A DNA stretch of 7,482 nucleotides from Candidatus Terrybacteria bacterium RIFCSPLOWO2_01_FULL_58_14 (GCA_001824745.1 MHSZ01000032.1:83172-90653); one strand, 5' to 3'. Shown: positions 1-4,964, numbered from the stretch's first letter. Numbers and translations: made by a program. Notes: generated by a model from the sequence alone, not told the origin.

Positions 1-159
1 CCGTACGTCGCTCCCTTCAATTTTTGGCTCTCTTCCACTCGGTTCTCCTGATCCCGGGAACCCATACCGGACGATGATGAAGTAACCGGCGGTCGTGACC
101 GTGGCGACGATAAAAACCGCGACGGCGCCAAAGAGGATGCGCCTCCGAAACGTAGACAT
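1..159 (-). CDS. Membrane-anchored protein, N-terminal part (runs off the left edge)
   Basis: The minus strand is open from an ATG at 159 to the window edge (53 codons). The N-terminus MSTFRRRILFG is followed by a strongly hydrophobic stretch (about residues 8-31, rich in A, V, I, F, T) and then a hydrophilic Gly/Pro/Glu/Lys-rich segment. Positive charges before one hydrophobic helix are typical of a signal anchor or uncleaved signal peptide, so the missing part probably lies outside the cytoplasm. In-frame ATGs also exist at 162 and 171. I prefer 159 because an extended -10 (TG-A-TATGCT, minus strand, 176 to 168) would place the transcript start at about 160, giving a nearly leaderless message; no good Shine-Dalgarno serves the other starts. 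It is divergent from the PP2C gene. The family cannot be recognised from 53 residues. Confidence 0.6.
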   Translation of the reverse strand, partial: MSTFRRRILFGAVAVFIVATVTTAGYFIIVRYGFPGSGEPSGREPKIEGSDVR

Positions 160-167
160 CATCCCCA

Positions 168-176
168 GCATATCAC
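168..176 (-). promoter_or_regulatory. Extended -10 element for the left-edge gene
   Basis: Read on the minus strand this is TGATATGCT: a TGN extension plus a TATGCT -10 hexamer. Counting from the hexamer puts +1 at about 160, beside the ATG at 159. No convincing -35 hexamer is visible, which an extended -10 can compensate for. The geometry matches the better promoter in front of lemA. Inferred from sequence only. Confidence 0.35.
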
Positions 177-177
177 G

Positions 178-321
178 TCATCTAAGGTGCGTAATCGTCG
201 CATCGAGGAAATCCGGCAGCACCGCGCGCACGGTATCACGGCGTGGTTGTTCGCGCACGAGGTATGTTCCGGCGTTACGCTCTTCTTGCGTACGGAGAAT
301 CTTTGTGGCATAAATCAACAA
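178..321 (-). CDS. Possible small ORF (47 codons) upstream of the left-edge gene
   Basis: A minus-strand reading frame ends at a TGA at 180-178, 18 bases before the preferred ATG of the left-edge gene (6 bases before the ATG at 171). Its last roughly 45 residues (ending DFLDATITHLR) are mixed charged and hydrophobic and look more protein-like than the opposite frame. The only plausible starts outside the PP2C gene are TTG codons at 321 and 318, with no clear Shine-Dalgarno. The frame stays open upstream to 537 but there it lies antisense to PP2C. It may be a small coupled protein, the decayed end of a gene, or chance. I do not recognise a family. Confidence 0.25.
   Translation of the reverse strand: MLIYATKILRTQEERNAGTYLVREQPRRDTVRAVLPDFLDATITHLR
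286..314 (+). promoter_or_regulatory. Weak candidate promoter for the PP2C gene
   Basis: TTGCGT at 286-291 lies 17 bases from CATAAA at 309-314, which has the TG-N extension (TGG at 306-308). Predicted +1 is about 321, leaving a short leader that carries the GGGAGG ribosome-binding site at 332-337. The -10 matches consensus at four of six positions and the -35 at three, so this is only a candidate. Confidence 0.3.
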
Positions 322-345
322 CGAGTTCTTTGGGAGGCAGTGATC

Positions 346-1113
346 GTGGTACAGGTTTCCGAAGCAACAGCTCAAGGGCAGAGGGCCGCGCAGGAAGATC
401 GCTTCCTCTCGCGCGCGTTCAATGACGCAGCACTTCCCGATGGCGGCGGATGGCTGCTTGCGGTCTTTGACGGTCACGGAGGCGACTTGGTGGCCGTTCA
501 CGCCTGTCTTCGGTTCGAGGAATACTTCCTCGAGCATCTTCTAGAAGGGGAACGTTTTTCGGATGCCCTTCAGATGGCGATCGCACAGCTTGCAACGGCG
601 ACTCGTGAATATGCTGCCGGATCGACAGCTTCCGCGACCTTCATCCCGCTCCATCGTCGATACGCGTACGCCGCGGTGGTGGGCGATTCCCCGGTGATCA
701 TCCGGGATCGCGACGGGAAGATATGGGTGGCCCCGGAACACAACGCTCGCACGAACGAGCGGGAGCGGGACGTCGCATGTCAGCGGGGCGCGCGTTATGA
801 CGCCGGCTACCTGTGGACCGCGGACGGCGAATATGGCCTTCAGCTCTCCCGCGCGATTGGGGATCGGAATCTCGGGTTCCTTTCGCAAGAGCCGGAAATC
901 CATGCAGTACCGCTGGGCGACGACAGCTTCGTGATCGTTGCTTCCGACGGCATCGTGGATTCTTCCCACAGCTATCCTGCGATGCACGCTAAACGGGTTG
1001 CCGAGATCGTCGCAGATGGCGGCGACGCGAATGCGATCGTCGAGGATGCGCTTGTGCGCCGGACCGGCGATAATATCACCGCAGTGGTTTGGCGGCAGAC
1101 ACCCGAAGCGTAA
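346..1113 (+). CDS. PP2C-family Ser/Thr protein phosphatase
   Basis: A cytosolic metal-dependent (PPM/PP2C) phosphatase expected to remove phosphate from Ser/Thr on proteins. At 255 residues it is one catalytic domain with no membrane segment or extra domain. The family motifs run in order: AAQEDRF (D18), VFDGHGG (D42-G46), GSTASATF, VVGDS (D114), SRAIGD, ASDGIVD (D201) and GDNITAVVW (D242, N243). All metal-binding aspartates are present, so it should be active. I chose the GTG at 346 because GGGAGG at 332-337 sits 8 bases upstream; another in-frame GTG at 340 is only 2 bases from it. The frame stays open back to 187, but that stretch shows no PP2C similarity. The gene stands alone, ends in a strong terminator, and has no kinase beside it in this window, so its substrate is unknown. 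The DGHGG form of motif 2 is the one usual in eukaryotic PP2Cs; many bacterial ones have DGMGG. Confidence 0.92.
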   Translation: MVQVSEATAQGQRAAQEDRFLSRAFNDAALPDGGGWLLAVFDGHGGDLVAVHACLRFEEYFLEHLLEGERFSDALQMAIAQLATATREYAAGSTASATFIPLHRRYAYAAVVGDSPVIIRDRDGKIWVAPEHNARTNERERDVACQRGARYDAGYLWTADGEYGLQLSRAIGDRNLGFLSQEPEIHAVPLGDDSFVIVASDGIVDSSHSYPAMHAKRVAEIVADGGDANAIVEDALVRRTGDNITAVVWRQTPEA

Positions 1114-1128
1114 ACCGTCTCATACTAA

Positions 1129-1161
1129 GGCCCCGCCCTCAAAGGCGGGGTCGCTTCTTTT
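1129..1161 (+). terminator. Intrinsic terminator after the PP2C gene
   Basis: A perfect 7-bp GC stem, CCCCGCC (1131-1137) with GGCGGGG (1144-1150), closes a six-base CTCAAA loop. G1130-T1151 and G1129-C1152 can extend it. The T-rich tail TCGCTTCTTTT follows, with TTCTTTT at 1155-1161. It lies 15 bases past the PP2C stop codon, separating that gene from the lemA operon. Confidence 0.88.
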
Positions 1162-1210
1162 AGGGCAACAAAAGATGGCAGCGAGCTCTGACCTGTCATG
1201 GGACCCAATA

Positions 1211-1229
1211 CGGTCGCTTCAGGAGACCG
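1211..1229 (+). other. Small hairpin in the PP2C-lemA gap
   Basis: CGGTC (1211-1215) pairs with GACCG (1225-1229) around a nine-base loop, followed by ATTTCCTTATT. It could be a weak second terminator or a chance inverted repeat. Apart from this and the lemA promoter, the gap from 1162 to 1277 shows nothing recognisable. Confidence 0.2.
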
Positions 1230-1239
1230 CATTTCCTTA

Positions 1240-1269
1240 TTGCTCGTCATGGGTGTTCCGTGGTAGTAT
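1240..1269 (+). promoter_or_regulatory. Promoter of the lemA-htpX operon (extended -10)
   Basis: TTGCTC at 1240-1245 and TAGTAT at 1264-1269 are 18 bases apart, and TGG at 1261-1263 supplies the TGN extension. Predicted +1 is about 1276, only two bases before the ATG at 1278. The first gene of the unit would therefore be translated from an essentially leaderless mRNA, in keeping with the lack of any Shine-Dalgarno there. Confidence 0.55.
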
Positions 1270-1277
1270 GCGGGCGT

Positions 1278-1916
1278 ATGGACATGTTCTCTCTTCTTCT
1301 CGTGGTCGGCATCGTTCTGTTGGCGCTCAGCGGATTCTTCAATTTCATCTCGTGGTCGTTCAATGCGCCGGCGATTATCGCGCTAGCACTTGTCTGGCTT
1401 GTCGCGACGTACAACCGTTTCATCACATTGCGCACGCACGTGCGGGAAGCGTGGGCGGATATCGAGGTGCAGCTCAAGCGACGCTATGACCTCATCCCAA
1501 ACCTGGTCGAAACCGTGAAGGGATACGCGAGCCATGAGCGCGAGACGTTCGACCGAGTCGTTCAGGCACGGTCTGCGGCAATGCAAGCGCAGACGCTCAA
1601 GGAGCACGCCGAGAAAGAGAACGTGCTTACCGGGGCACTTAAATCCTTATTTGCGCTTGCGGAGAATTATCCGCAGCTGCGCGCGGTGGAGAGTTTCACA
1701 GAGCTGCAGCGCGAACTCACTGATACGGAGGACAAGATTCAGTCAGCGCGTAGGTTTTATAACGGCAACGTCCGCGACTACAACATCGCGATTCAGCTTT
1801 TCCCGATGAACGTCGTCGCGACGCTCTTCCATTTCGCCACGCAAGATTTCTTTGAGCTTGGGGGAGGGGAGGCCGCCGCACGCGAGCCCGTAAAAGTTTC
1901 CTTCCCGAAGGGGTAA
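1278..1916 (+). CDS. lemA: LemA family membrane protein
   Basis: A LemA protein of 212 residues: a membrane-anchored helical-bundle protein of poorly defined role, often encoded beside HtpX-type proteases and linked to envelope function. Hydrophobic segments cover about residues 4-24 and 30-45, so there may be two membrane helices where many LemA proteins have one. The diagnostic blocks follow: LKRRYDLIPNLVETVKGY (66-83), the YPQL region (131-134), then LTDTEDKIQSARRFYN (147-162), RDYN and a C-terminal FPMNVVA stretch. The ATG at 1278 is preferred because the promoter places +1 two bases upstream. An in-frame ATG at 1284 is possible; a frame-open GTG at 1260 overlaps the promoter and is unlikely. 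htpX follows 30 bases after the stop on the same strand. Family identity is certain; the biochemical role is not. Confidence 0.95.
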   Translation: MDMFSLLLVVGIVLLALSGFFNFISWSFNAPAIIALALVWLVATYNRFITLRTHVREAWADIEVQLKRRYDLIPNLVETVKGYASHERETFDRVVQARSAAMQAQTLKEHAEKENVLTGALKSLFALAENYPQLRAVESFTELQRELTDTEDKIQSARRFYNGNVRDYNIAIQLFPMNVVATLFHFATQDFFELGGGEAAAREPVKVSFPKG

Positions 1917-1934
1917 GCAGCGGTAGGAAGGAGC

Positions 1935-1938
1935 GGAG
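1935..1938 (+). promoter_or_regulatory. Shine-Dalgarno for htpX
   Basis: GGAG lies 8 bases before the htpX ATG, inside a purine-rich run (1925-1945) that also holds AGGAAGGAG and GAGG. It supports the ATG at 1947 and contrasts with the absence of such a site before lemA and the zinc-ribbon gene. Confidence 0.6.
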
Positions 1939-1946
1939 CAGAGGAC

Positions 1947-2855
1947 ATGGCAACGCTCTACACGCACCGTGCGGAGAATATTCGAGCAACATGGCTCCTT
2001 TTTGGGGCCTTTGTTGTGCTTATCGCCGGAGTAGGGTGGGTCGTTTCCTACGCTTACGATGCCTATATTATTTTCCCCATCGCGGTTGCGATTGCAGTTT
2101 TCATGAGCGTTGCGAGCTATTGGTTCTCGGATAAAATGGTTGTGGCGTTCTCTGGCGCTAAACCCGTACTGAAGCAGGACGATCCGGAGCTCTACCGAAC
2201 GGTCGAGAATCTCGCGATTGCGGCAGGGCTTCCCGCGCCGAAAATCTACATTGTTGAGGACCCCGCGCCCAATGCGTTCGCGACGGGACGCGACCCCAAC
2301 CACGCAGTCATCGCGGTGACGCGAGGTCTTCGTCAGGGGCTCGAGAAGCCGGAACTCGAAGGGGTACTCGCTCACGAACTCGCACACATCGGGAATAATG
2401 ATATGTTTATCGCGACCGTCGCTGCGGTGCTCGCGGGCGTCATTGCGACTCTCGCGGATCTTTTTATTCGTATGACTTTTCACGGAGGTTTCGGCGGCTC
2501 TCGGCGAGATCGCCGCGGCAGCGGCGGGGCGCTTATCCTTGTCGGGCTCATCGGTGCGCTGGTTTTGGCGCCGATTGCGGCGACGCTCTTGCGTCTTGCG
2601 ATCTCGCGCCGGCGCGAGTTTCTCGCCGACGCATCCGGTGCACTCCTCACGCGTCATCCCGAAGCCCTGGCACAGGCGCTGGAGAAGATATCGGCCTTCT
2701 CGTTGCCGATGCGGCGCGCACCCGAGGCCATCGCGCATCTCTGGCTCTCCGATCCGCAGATTCAGAAGCATAAGGCCTCCTTCTTCTCACGTTTGTTTAT
2801 GACCCACCCGCCACTTGAAGACCGGATTCGCGCCTTGCGCAAGATTGCTGCGTGA
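1947..2855 (+). CDS. htpX: HtpX-like M48 membrane zinc protease
   Basis: A 302-residue integral membrane zinc metalloprotease of the M48B (HtpX) family, which degrades misfolded membrane proteins from the cytoplasmic face. The zinc site is complete: HELAH at residues 143-147 (H143, E144, H147), and E224 in REFLADASG with the conserved D228. Membrane segments lie at about residues 14-35 and 37-57, another hydrophobic stretch just after the active site (about 155-170), and one at about 190-215. A Gly/Arg-rich loop (FHGGFGGSRRDRRGSGG) precedes the last helix. The C-terminal THPPLEDRIRALR block is typical of the family, and the length is normal. It lies between lemA and the zinc-ribbon gene on one transcript, a common pairing suggesting LemA and HtpX work together. 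No heat-shock operator is visible. Confidence 0.95.
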   Translation: MATLYTHRAENIRATWLLFGAFVVLIAGVGWVVSYAYDAYIIFPIAVAIAVFMSVASYWFSDKMVVAFSGAKPVLKQDDPELYRTVENLAIAAGLPAPKIYIVEDPAPNAFATGRDPNHAVIAVTRGLRQGLEKPELEGVLAHELAHIGNNDMFIATVAAVLAGVIATLADLFIRMTFHGGFGGSRRDRRGSGGALILVGLIGALVLAPIAATLLRLAISRRREFLADASGALLTRHPEALAQALEKISAFSLPMRRAPEAIAHLWLSDPQIQKHKASFFSRLFMTHPPLEDRIRALRKIAA

Positions 2856-2873
2856 TCGCGTCTCACTGCTTGT

Positions 2874-3404
2874 ATGCAATGTCCGCAGGAGAAATCTGCA
2901 CTCGAACGCATTGCGCCGCACGGTGTTGCAGCGTGGAGATGCTCTTCTTGTAATGGCATATGGTTTCCCGAGGATCACTTACGCCGGCTCAAGGACGCTC
3001 AAGATGCCCTTCTGCGATGGATTGATGTTGATCTGTGGGCGAATCCGGAAGAGTTTCGCCTTTCCAAAAGTTCGCGAGTATGCCCCGAGGATGCGATGCC
3101 GCTTTATCGGGCTGCGTACGGCGATTCCGGCGTTACGGTCGATGTTTGCGCTGATCATCACGGCGTATGGCTTGACGAAGGAGAGTTCCGGGCGATTATT
3201 GATTGGCTGCGCAGCCGTATTGAACAGGAGACATTCCTGGGTTATCTTCGGGAGGCGGGCACCGAAGCCGCAGAAATCGTTACGGGGAGCGAGAGCGTGG
3301 CGTCTGAGACGGGTGATTTCCTTGTCGTTGCAAAGCTCCTCGCGTATCGCCTTCTCGTACAATTTCCCGTACTCGCGAAGATTATCGCGCAGCTTCCCAC
3401 ATAA
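2874..3404 (+). CDS. Protein with two degenerate TFIIB-like zinc ribbons
   Basis: A 176-residue protein with two copies of the zf-TFIIB-type ribbon (CPxC ... CxxCxGxW). Repeat 1 (residues 3-39) has C3, then E6 where a second Cys is usual, then C23 and C26 in WRCSSCNGIWF. Repeat 2 (70-106) has C70, then D73, then C92 and H95 in VCADHHGVWLDEGEF. Each repeat thus keeps only part of the usual Cys set, with acidic residues or His at the others. A helical linker lies between them. The last 30 residues (FLVVAKLLAYRLLVQFPVLAKIIAQLP) are hydrophobic or amphipathic and may contact the membrane. The gene starts 18 bases after htpX with no evident Shine-Dalgarno, so it is probably translated from the lemA-htpX transcript. 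Exact function is unknown; a role with the HtpX protease is inferred only from position. Confidence 0.8.
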   Translation: MQCPQEKSALERIAPHGVAAWRCSSCNGIWFPEDHLRRLKDAQDALLRWIDVDLWANPEEFRLSKSSRVCPEDAMPLYRAAYGDSGVTVDVCADHHGVWLDEGEFRAIIDWLRSRIEQETFLGYLREAGTEAAEIVTGSESVASETGDFLVVAKLLAYRLLVQFPVLAKIIAQLPT

Positions 3405-3414
3405 GAGTATACGC

Positions 3415-3504
3415 GGTGGGGTCGCATAGTGGTCTAGTGCGGTTGCTTGGAGAGCAACTGTCCGGGAAACCGGACCGCGAGTTCGAATCTCGCCCCCACC
3501 GCCA
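3415..3504 (+). tRNA. tRNA-Ser (anticodon GGA)
   Basis: All class II tRNA elements can be paired. The acceptor stem is GGTGGGG (3415-3421) with CCCCACC (3494-3500), followed by discriminator G3501 and an encoded CCA (3502-3504). The anticodon stem is GTTGC (3442-3446) with GCAAC (3454-3458) around loop TTGGAGA, giving anticodon GGA at 3449-3451, which reads UCC and UCU. The long variable arm GTCCGG-GAAA-CCGGAC (3460-3475) is diagnostic of Ser. The T arm is GCGAG-TTCGAAT-CTCGC (3477-3493). It begins 10 bases after the zinc-ribbon gene. It could be cut from that operon's transcript, or come from a weak promoter inside that gene's end (TACAAT at 3358-3363, no good -35). Confidence 0.97.
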
Positions 3505-3511
3505 TGAATCA

Positions 3512-3535
3512 GAACCCGCTCGGCAGACGCGGTTC
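3512..3535 (+). other. Hairpin just after the tRNA
   Basis: GAACCCGC (3512-3519) pairs with GCGGTTC (3529-3535) around a nine-base loop, with one bulged C. It begins 8 bases after the tRNA CCA. Its 3' arm (GGTTC, 3531-3535) is also the outer 5' arm of the longer hairpin that follows, so the two cannot both form completely. Confidence 0.55.
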
Positions 3536-3602
3536 ATGGCTGCCCCGAATCGTGTTTCGGCGCAGCCGAAACTCTGGTTCTGGGGCGCCATGGTAACCTT
3601 TT
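3531..3602 (+). terminator. Long imperfect hairpin with T-tract; probable terminator of the tRNA unit
   Basis: A nested set of arms folds into one long stem. GGTT (3531-3534) pairs with AACC (3595-3598); CATGGC (3535-3540) with GCCATG (3587-3592); GCCCC (3542-3546) with GGGGC (3582-3586); GAATC (3547-3551) with GGTTC (3576-3580, one G-T); and GTTTCGGC (3554-3561) with GCCGAAAC (3565-3572) around a three-base GCA loop. That is about 28 paired positions with only small bulges. TTTT follows at 3599-3602 and more T-rich sequence to 3624. The tail fits a terminator, but the stem is far longer than one needs, so a structured RNA or a repeated palindromic element remains possible. No credible protein is encoded from 3505 to 3679. 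Confidence 0.6.
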
Positions 3603-3644
3603 CGTTCTCTTATTGAGATTTTTGTCCAACAGCACTATCATCGC

Positions 3645-3673
3645 TTCGATAGTTAGATAAACTCACCTACACT
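3645..3673 (+). promoter_or_regulatory. Promoter of the dsbA-vkor operon
   Basis: TACACT at 3668-3673 fits a -10 element. The hexamer 17 bases upstream (TTCGAT, 3645-3650) is a poor -35. Counting from the -10 puts +1 at 3680, the A of the dsbA ATG, so the message would be leaderless. There is no Shine-Dalgarno before that ATG, which agrees. Confidence 0.45.
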
Positions 3674-3679
3674 ATTTTT

Positions 3680-4429
3680 ATGGAAGGCAATACGCAAAAC
3701 ACACAGTTTACCAAAAAGGAACGCAGGGAGTTAGGGCGGCAAGAAAAGGCCGAAGAACAGAAGAAGAGAAAAGCCAAGCGGCTCTATCGCCACATTGCCC
3801 TGTGGCTGTTCGCTATCTTTGTTATTGGCGCCGGTATTTTCGGCATGGTCAAACTTGCCTCTCGTTCGCCGCAAGATGGAGGATCGGCGGTTACCGTTGA
3901 CGCCGTAAGCGCGGAAGATTGGCTCAAGGGCAACCGCGATGCACAAGTCGTTCTTATCGAATACAGCGATTTCCAGTGCCCCGCATGCGCTTTTTATTAC
4001 CCGCTGTTAAAAAATCTGACAGAGGAGTTCGGAGATAAAATCGCCATGGTCTATCGCCATTTTCCGCTTCCGAATCATCAAAATGCGAAACCAGCAGCTT
4101 ATGCCGCTGAAGCGGCCGGACGACAGGGAAAGTTTTGGGAAATGCACGACATGATTTTTGAAAATCAAGAAGAGTGGCAAGGCAAGCGAAGCGCAGATGA
4201 AGTTTTTCTCACTTACGCCAAGACGCTTAACCTCGATGAAGACCAGTTCAAGGCGGATTTCGCCTCAAGAGAGATAAAGGAAAAAGTGGACAACGCGTAT
4301 CGAAACGCTACCGGCTTGGGATTGAATTCTACCCCCACCTTTTTTCTGAATGGCACAAAAATTGCTAATCCGCGGAATTACGACGAGTTGAAAAGCGCTA
4401 TTACTCAGGCCATCAATGAAAATCCCTAA
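3680..4429 (+). CDS. DsbA/BdbD-like membrane-anchored thiol oxidoreductase
   Basis: A 249-residue thioredoxin-fold protein of the DsbA family (Thioredoxin_4 type) that should introduce disulfides into exported proteins. It has a highly charged Lys/Glu/Arg-rich cytoplasmic tail (about residues 11-38), one membrane helix (39-57) and an extracytoplasmic catalytic domain (about 68-248). The active site is C100-P-A-C103 in DFQCPACAFYYP, and the cis-proline is P219 in NSTPTFFLNG. FRHFPLP-like sequence (YRHFPLPNHQNA) is also typical. Nothing is missing. The ATG at 3680 lacks a Shine-Dalgarno and coincides with the predicted transcript start. Its last 14 bases overlap vkor, its expected re-oxidising partner. 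Base composition is more AT-rich than in flanking genes. Family assignment is firm; reduction or isomerisation instead of oxidation is less likely given the VKOR partner. Confidence 0.93.
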   Translation: MEGNTQNTQFTKKERRELGRQEKAEEQKKRKAKRLYRHIALWLFAIFVIGAGIFGMVKLASRSPQDGGSAVTVDAVSAEDWLKGNRDAQVVLIEYSDFQCPACAFYYPLLKNLTEEFGDKIAMVYRHFPLPNHQNAKPAAYAAEAAGRQGKFWEMHDMIFENQEEWQGKRSADEVFLTYAKTLNLDEDQFKADFASREIKEKVDNAYRNATGLGLNSTPTFFLNGTKIANPRNYDELKSAITQAINENP

Positions 4430-4892
4430 TTGGCTTACGCTCACGTTTCTCGCGGTGAGCTTTCTTGGTTTTCTTGATGCAACCTACCTCACAGCCCAGC
4501 ATTATCTGGGGACGATCCCGCCTTGCGTGATCACCACCGGATGCGAAGCGGTGCTCACAAGTGCTTACAGCGTTATCTTTGGCATTCCCGTCGCCCTCTT
4601 TGGATCCATTTATTATCTTGTTCTTTTCCTTCTCGCGGTTTTCTCGCTTGATATGAAACGCGAAGCTATTCGCTTCGCAGCCATACTCACGCCCGTCGGA
4701 TTTTTGGCTTCTCTCTATCTTGTTTATCTTCAGCTTTTCGTTATAGAGGAAATTTGTACCTATTGTGCGGTTTCAGCGGCAGCATCAACAACTTTATTCA
4801 TTCTCGGCCTATTCATGATAAGGAAATCGTCAAAGTCGAAGGCAGCGCTTCAAAATGCGAGTAGCCATGAGCGCCCAGGAATAAGGGCGTAA
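4416..4892 (+). CDS. Bacterial VKOR family quinone-dependent thiol oxidoreductase
   Basis: A 158-residue four-helix membrane protein of the vitamin K epoxide reductase family. In bacteria it plays the part of DsbB: it re-oxidises DsbA and passes electrons to membrane quinone. Both cysteine pairs are present: loop cysteines C37 and C43 in PPCVITTGCEAVL, and the active-site pair C114-T-Y-C117. The family-typical S49 and the GIPVALFG turn (56-63) also appear. Hydrophobic helices cover about residues 6-29, 51-78, 86-108 and 115-136. A polar Ser/Lys-rich tail ends the protein, with no thioredoxin domain fused to it. The ATG lies 14 bases inside dsbA in another frame, with CAGG 5 bases upstream, so translation is probably coupled. 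The pair forms a complete disulfide-forming system. Confidence 0.94.
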   Translation: MKIPNWLTLTFLAVSFLGFLDATYLTAQHYLGTIPPCVITTGCEAVLTSAYSVIFGIPVALFGSIYYLVLFLLAVFSLDMKREAIRFAAILTPVGFLASLYLVYLQLFVIEEICTYCAVSAAASTTLFILGLFMIRKSSKSKAALQNASSHERPGIRA

Positions 4893-4925
4893 AAGGCGGC
4901 GCAATACTCGCGTAAGAGAAGCAAA

Positions 4926-4964
4926 GAGCCCGGTAGCGTTCGTCGCGCTCATAGCCCTTTTCTT
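4926..4964 (+). terminator. Weak hairpin with T-rich tail after vkor
   Basis: GAGC (4926-4929) can pair with GCTC (4947-4950), and GCG (4936-4938) with CGC (4944-4946), leaving an uneven internal bulge. ATAGCCCTTTTCTT follows. It may end the dsbA-vkor transcript, but the stem is poor. The rest of the gap from 4893 to 5027 holds only the doxX promoter and leader. Confidence 0.25.

Noticed and set aside
187..345. N-terminal extension of the PP2C protein
   Set aside because: It carries no PP2C motif and has no ribosome-binding site at 187; GGGAGG at 332-337 points to the GTG at 346, where domain similarity begins.
1195..1253. Direct repeat of GTCATGGG (about 1196-1203 and 1246-1253)
   Set aside because: Eight bases repeated twice within a short gap is expected by chance and fits no known operator.
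1743..2771. 342-residue minus-strand ORF opposite lemA and htpX
   Set aside because: It is the antisense shadow of two certain genes in GC-rich DNA, has an arginine-rich low-complexity composition and matches no family I know.
3358..3363. TACAAT as a promoter for the tRNA
   Set aside because: The hexamer fits a -10, but there is no -35 at usable spacing (TTGCAA is 24 bases away) and no TG extension; processing from the upstream transcript is equally likely.
2815..3429. 204-residue plus-strand ORF overlapping the zinc-ribbon gene
   Set aside because: It overlaps the htpX end, the whole zinc-ribbon gene and the tRNA in another frame; the zinc-ribbon frame has recognisable repeats and this one does not.
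3416..3616. 66-residue plus-strand ORF across the tRNA and the hairpins
   Set aside because: Its middle (SGKPDREFESRPH) is the usual false translation of a tRNA, and the rest comes from the inverted repeats.
4829..4952. 40-residue minus-strand ORF in the vkor-doxX gap, preceded by AAAAGGG
   Set aside because: Most of it lies antisense to the end of vkor or the gap hairpin, the spacing from the purine run to the ATG is only two bases, and the peptide looks random.
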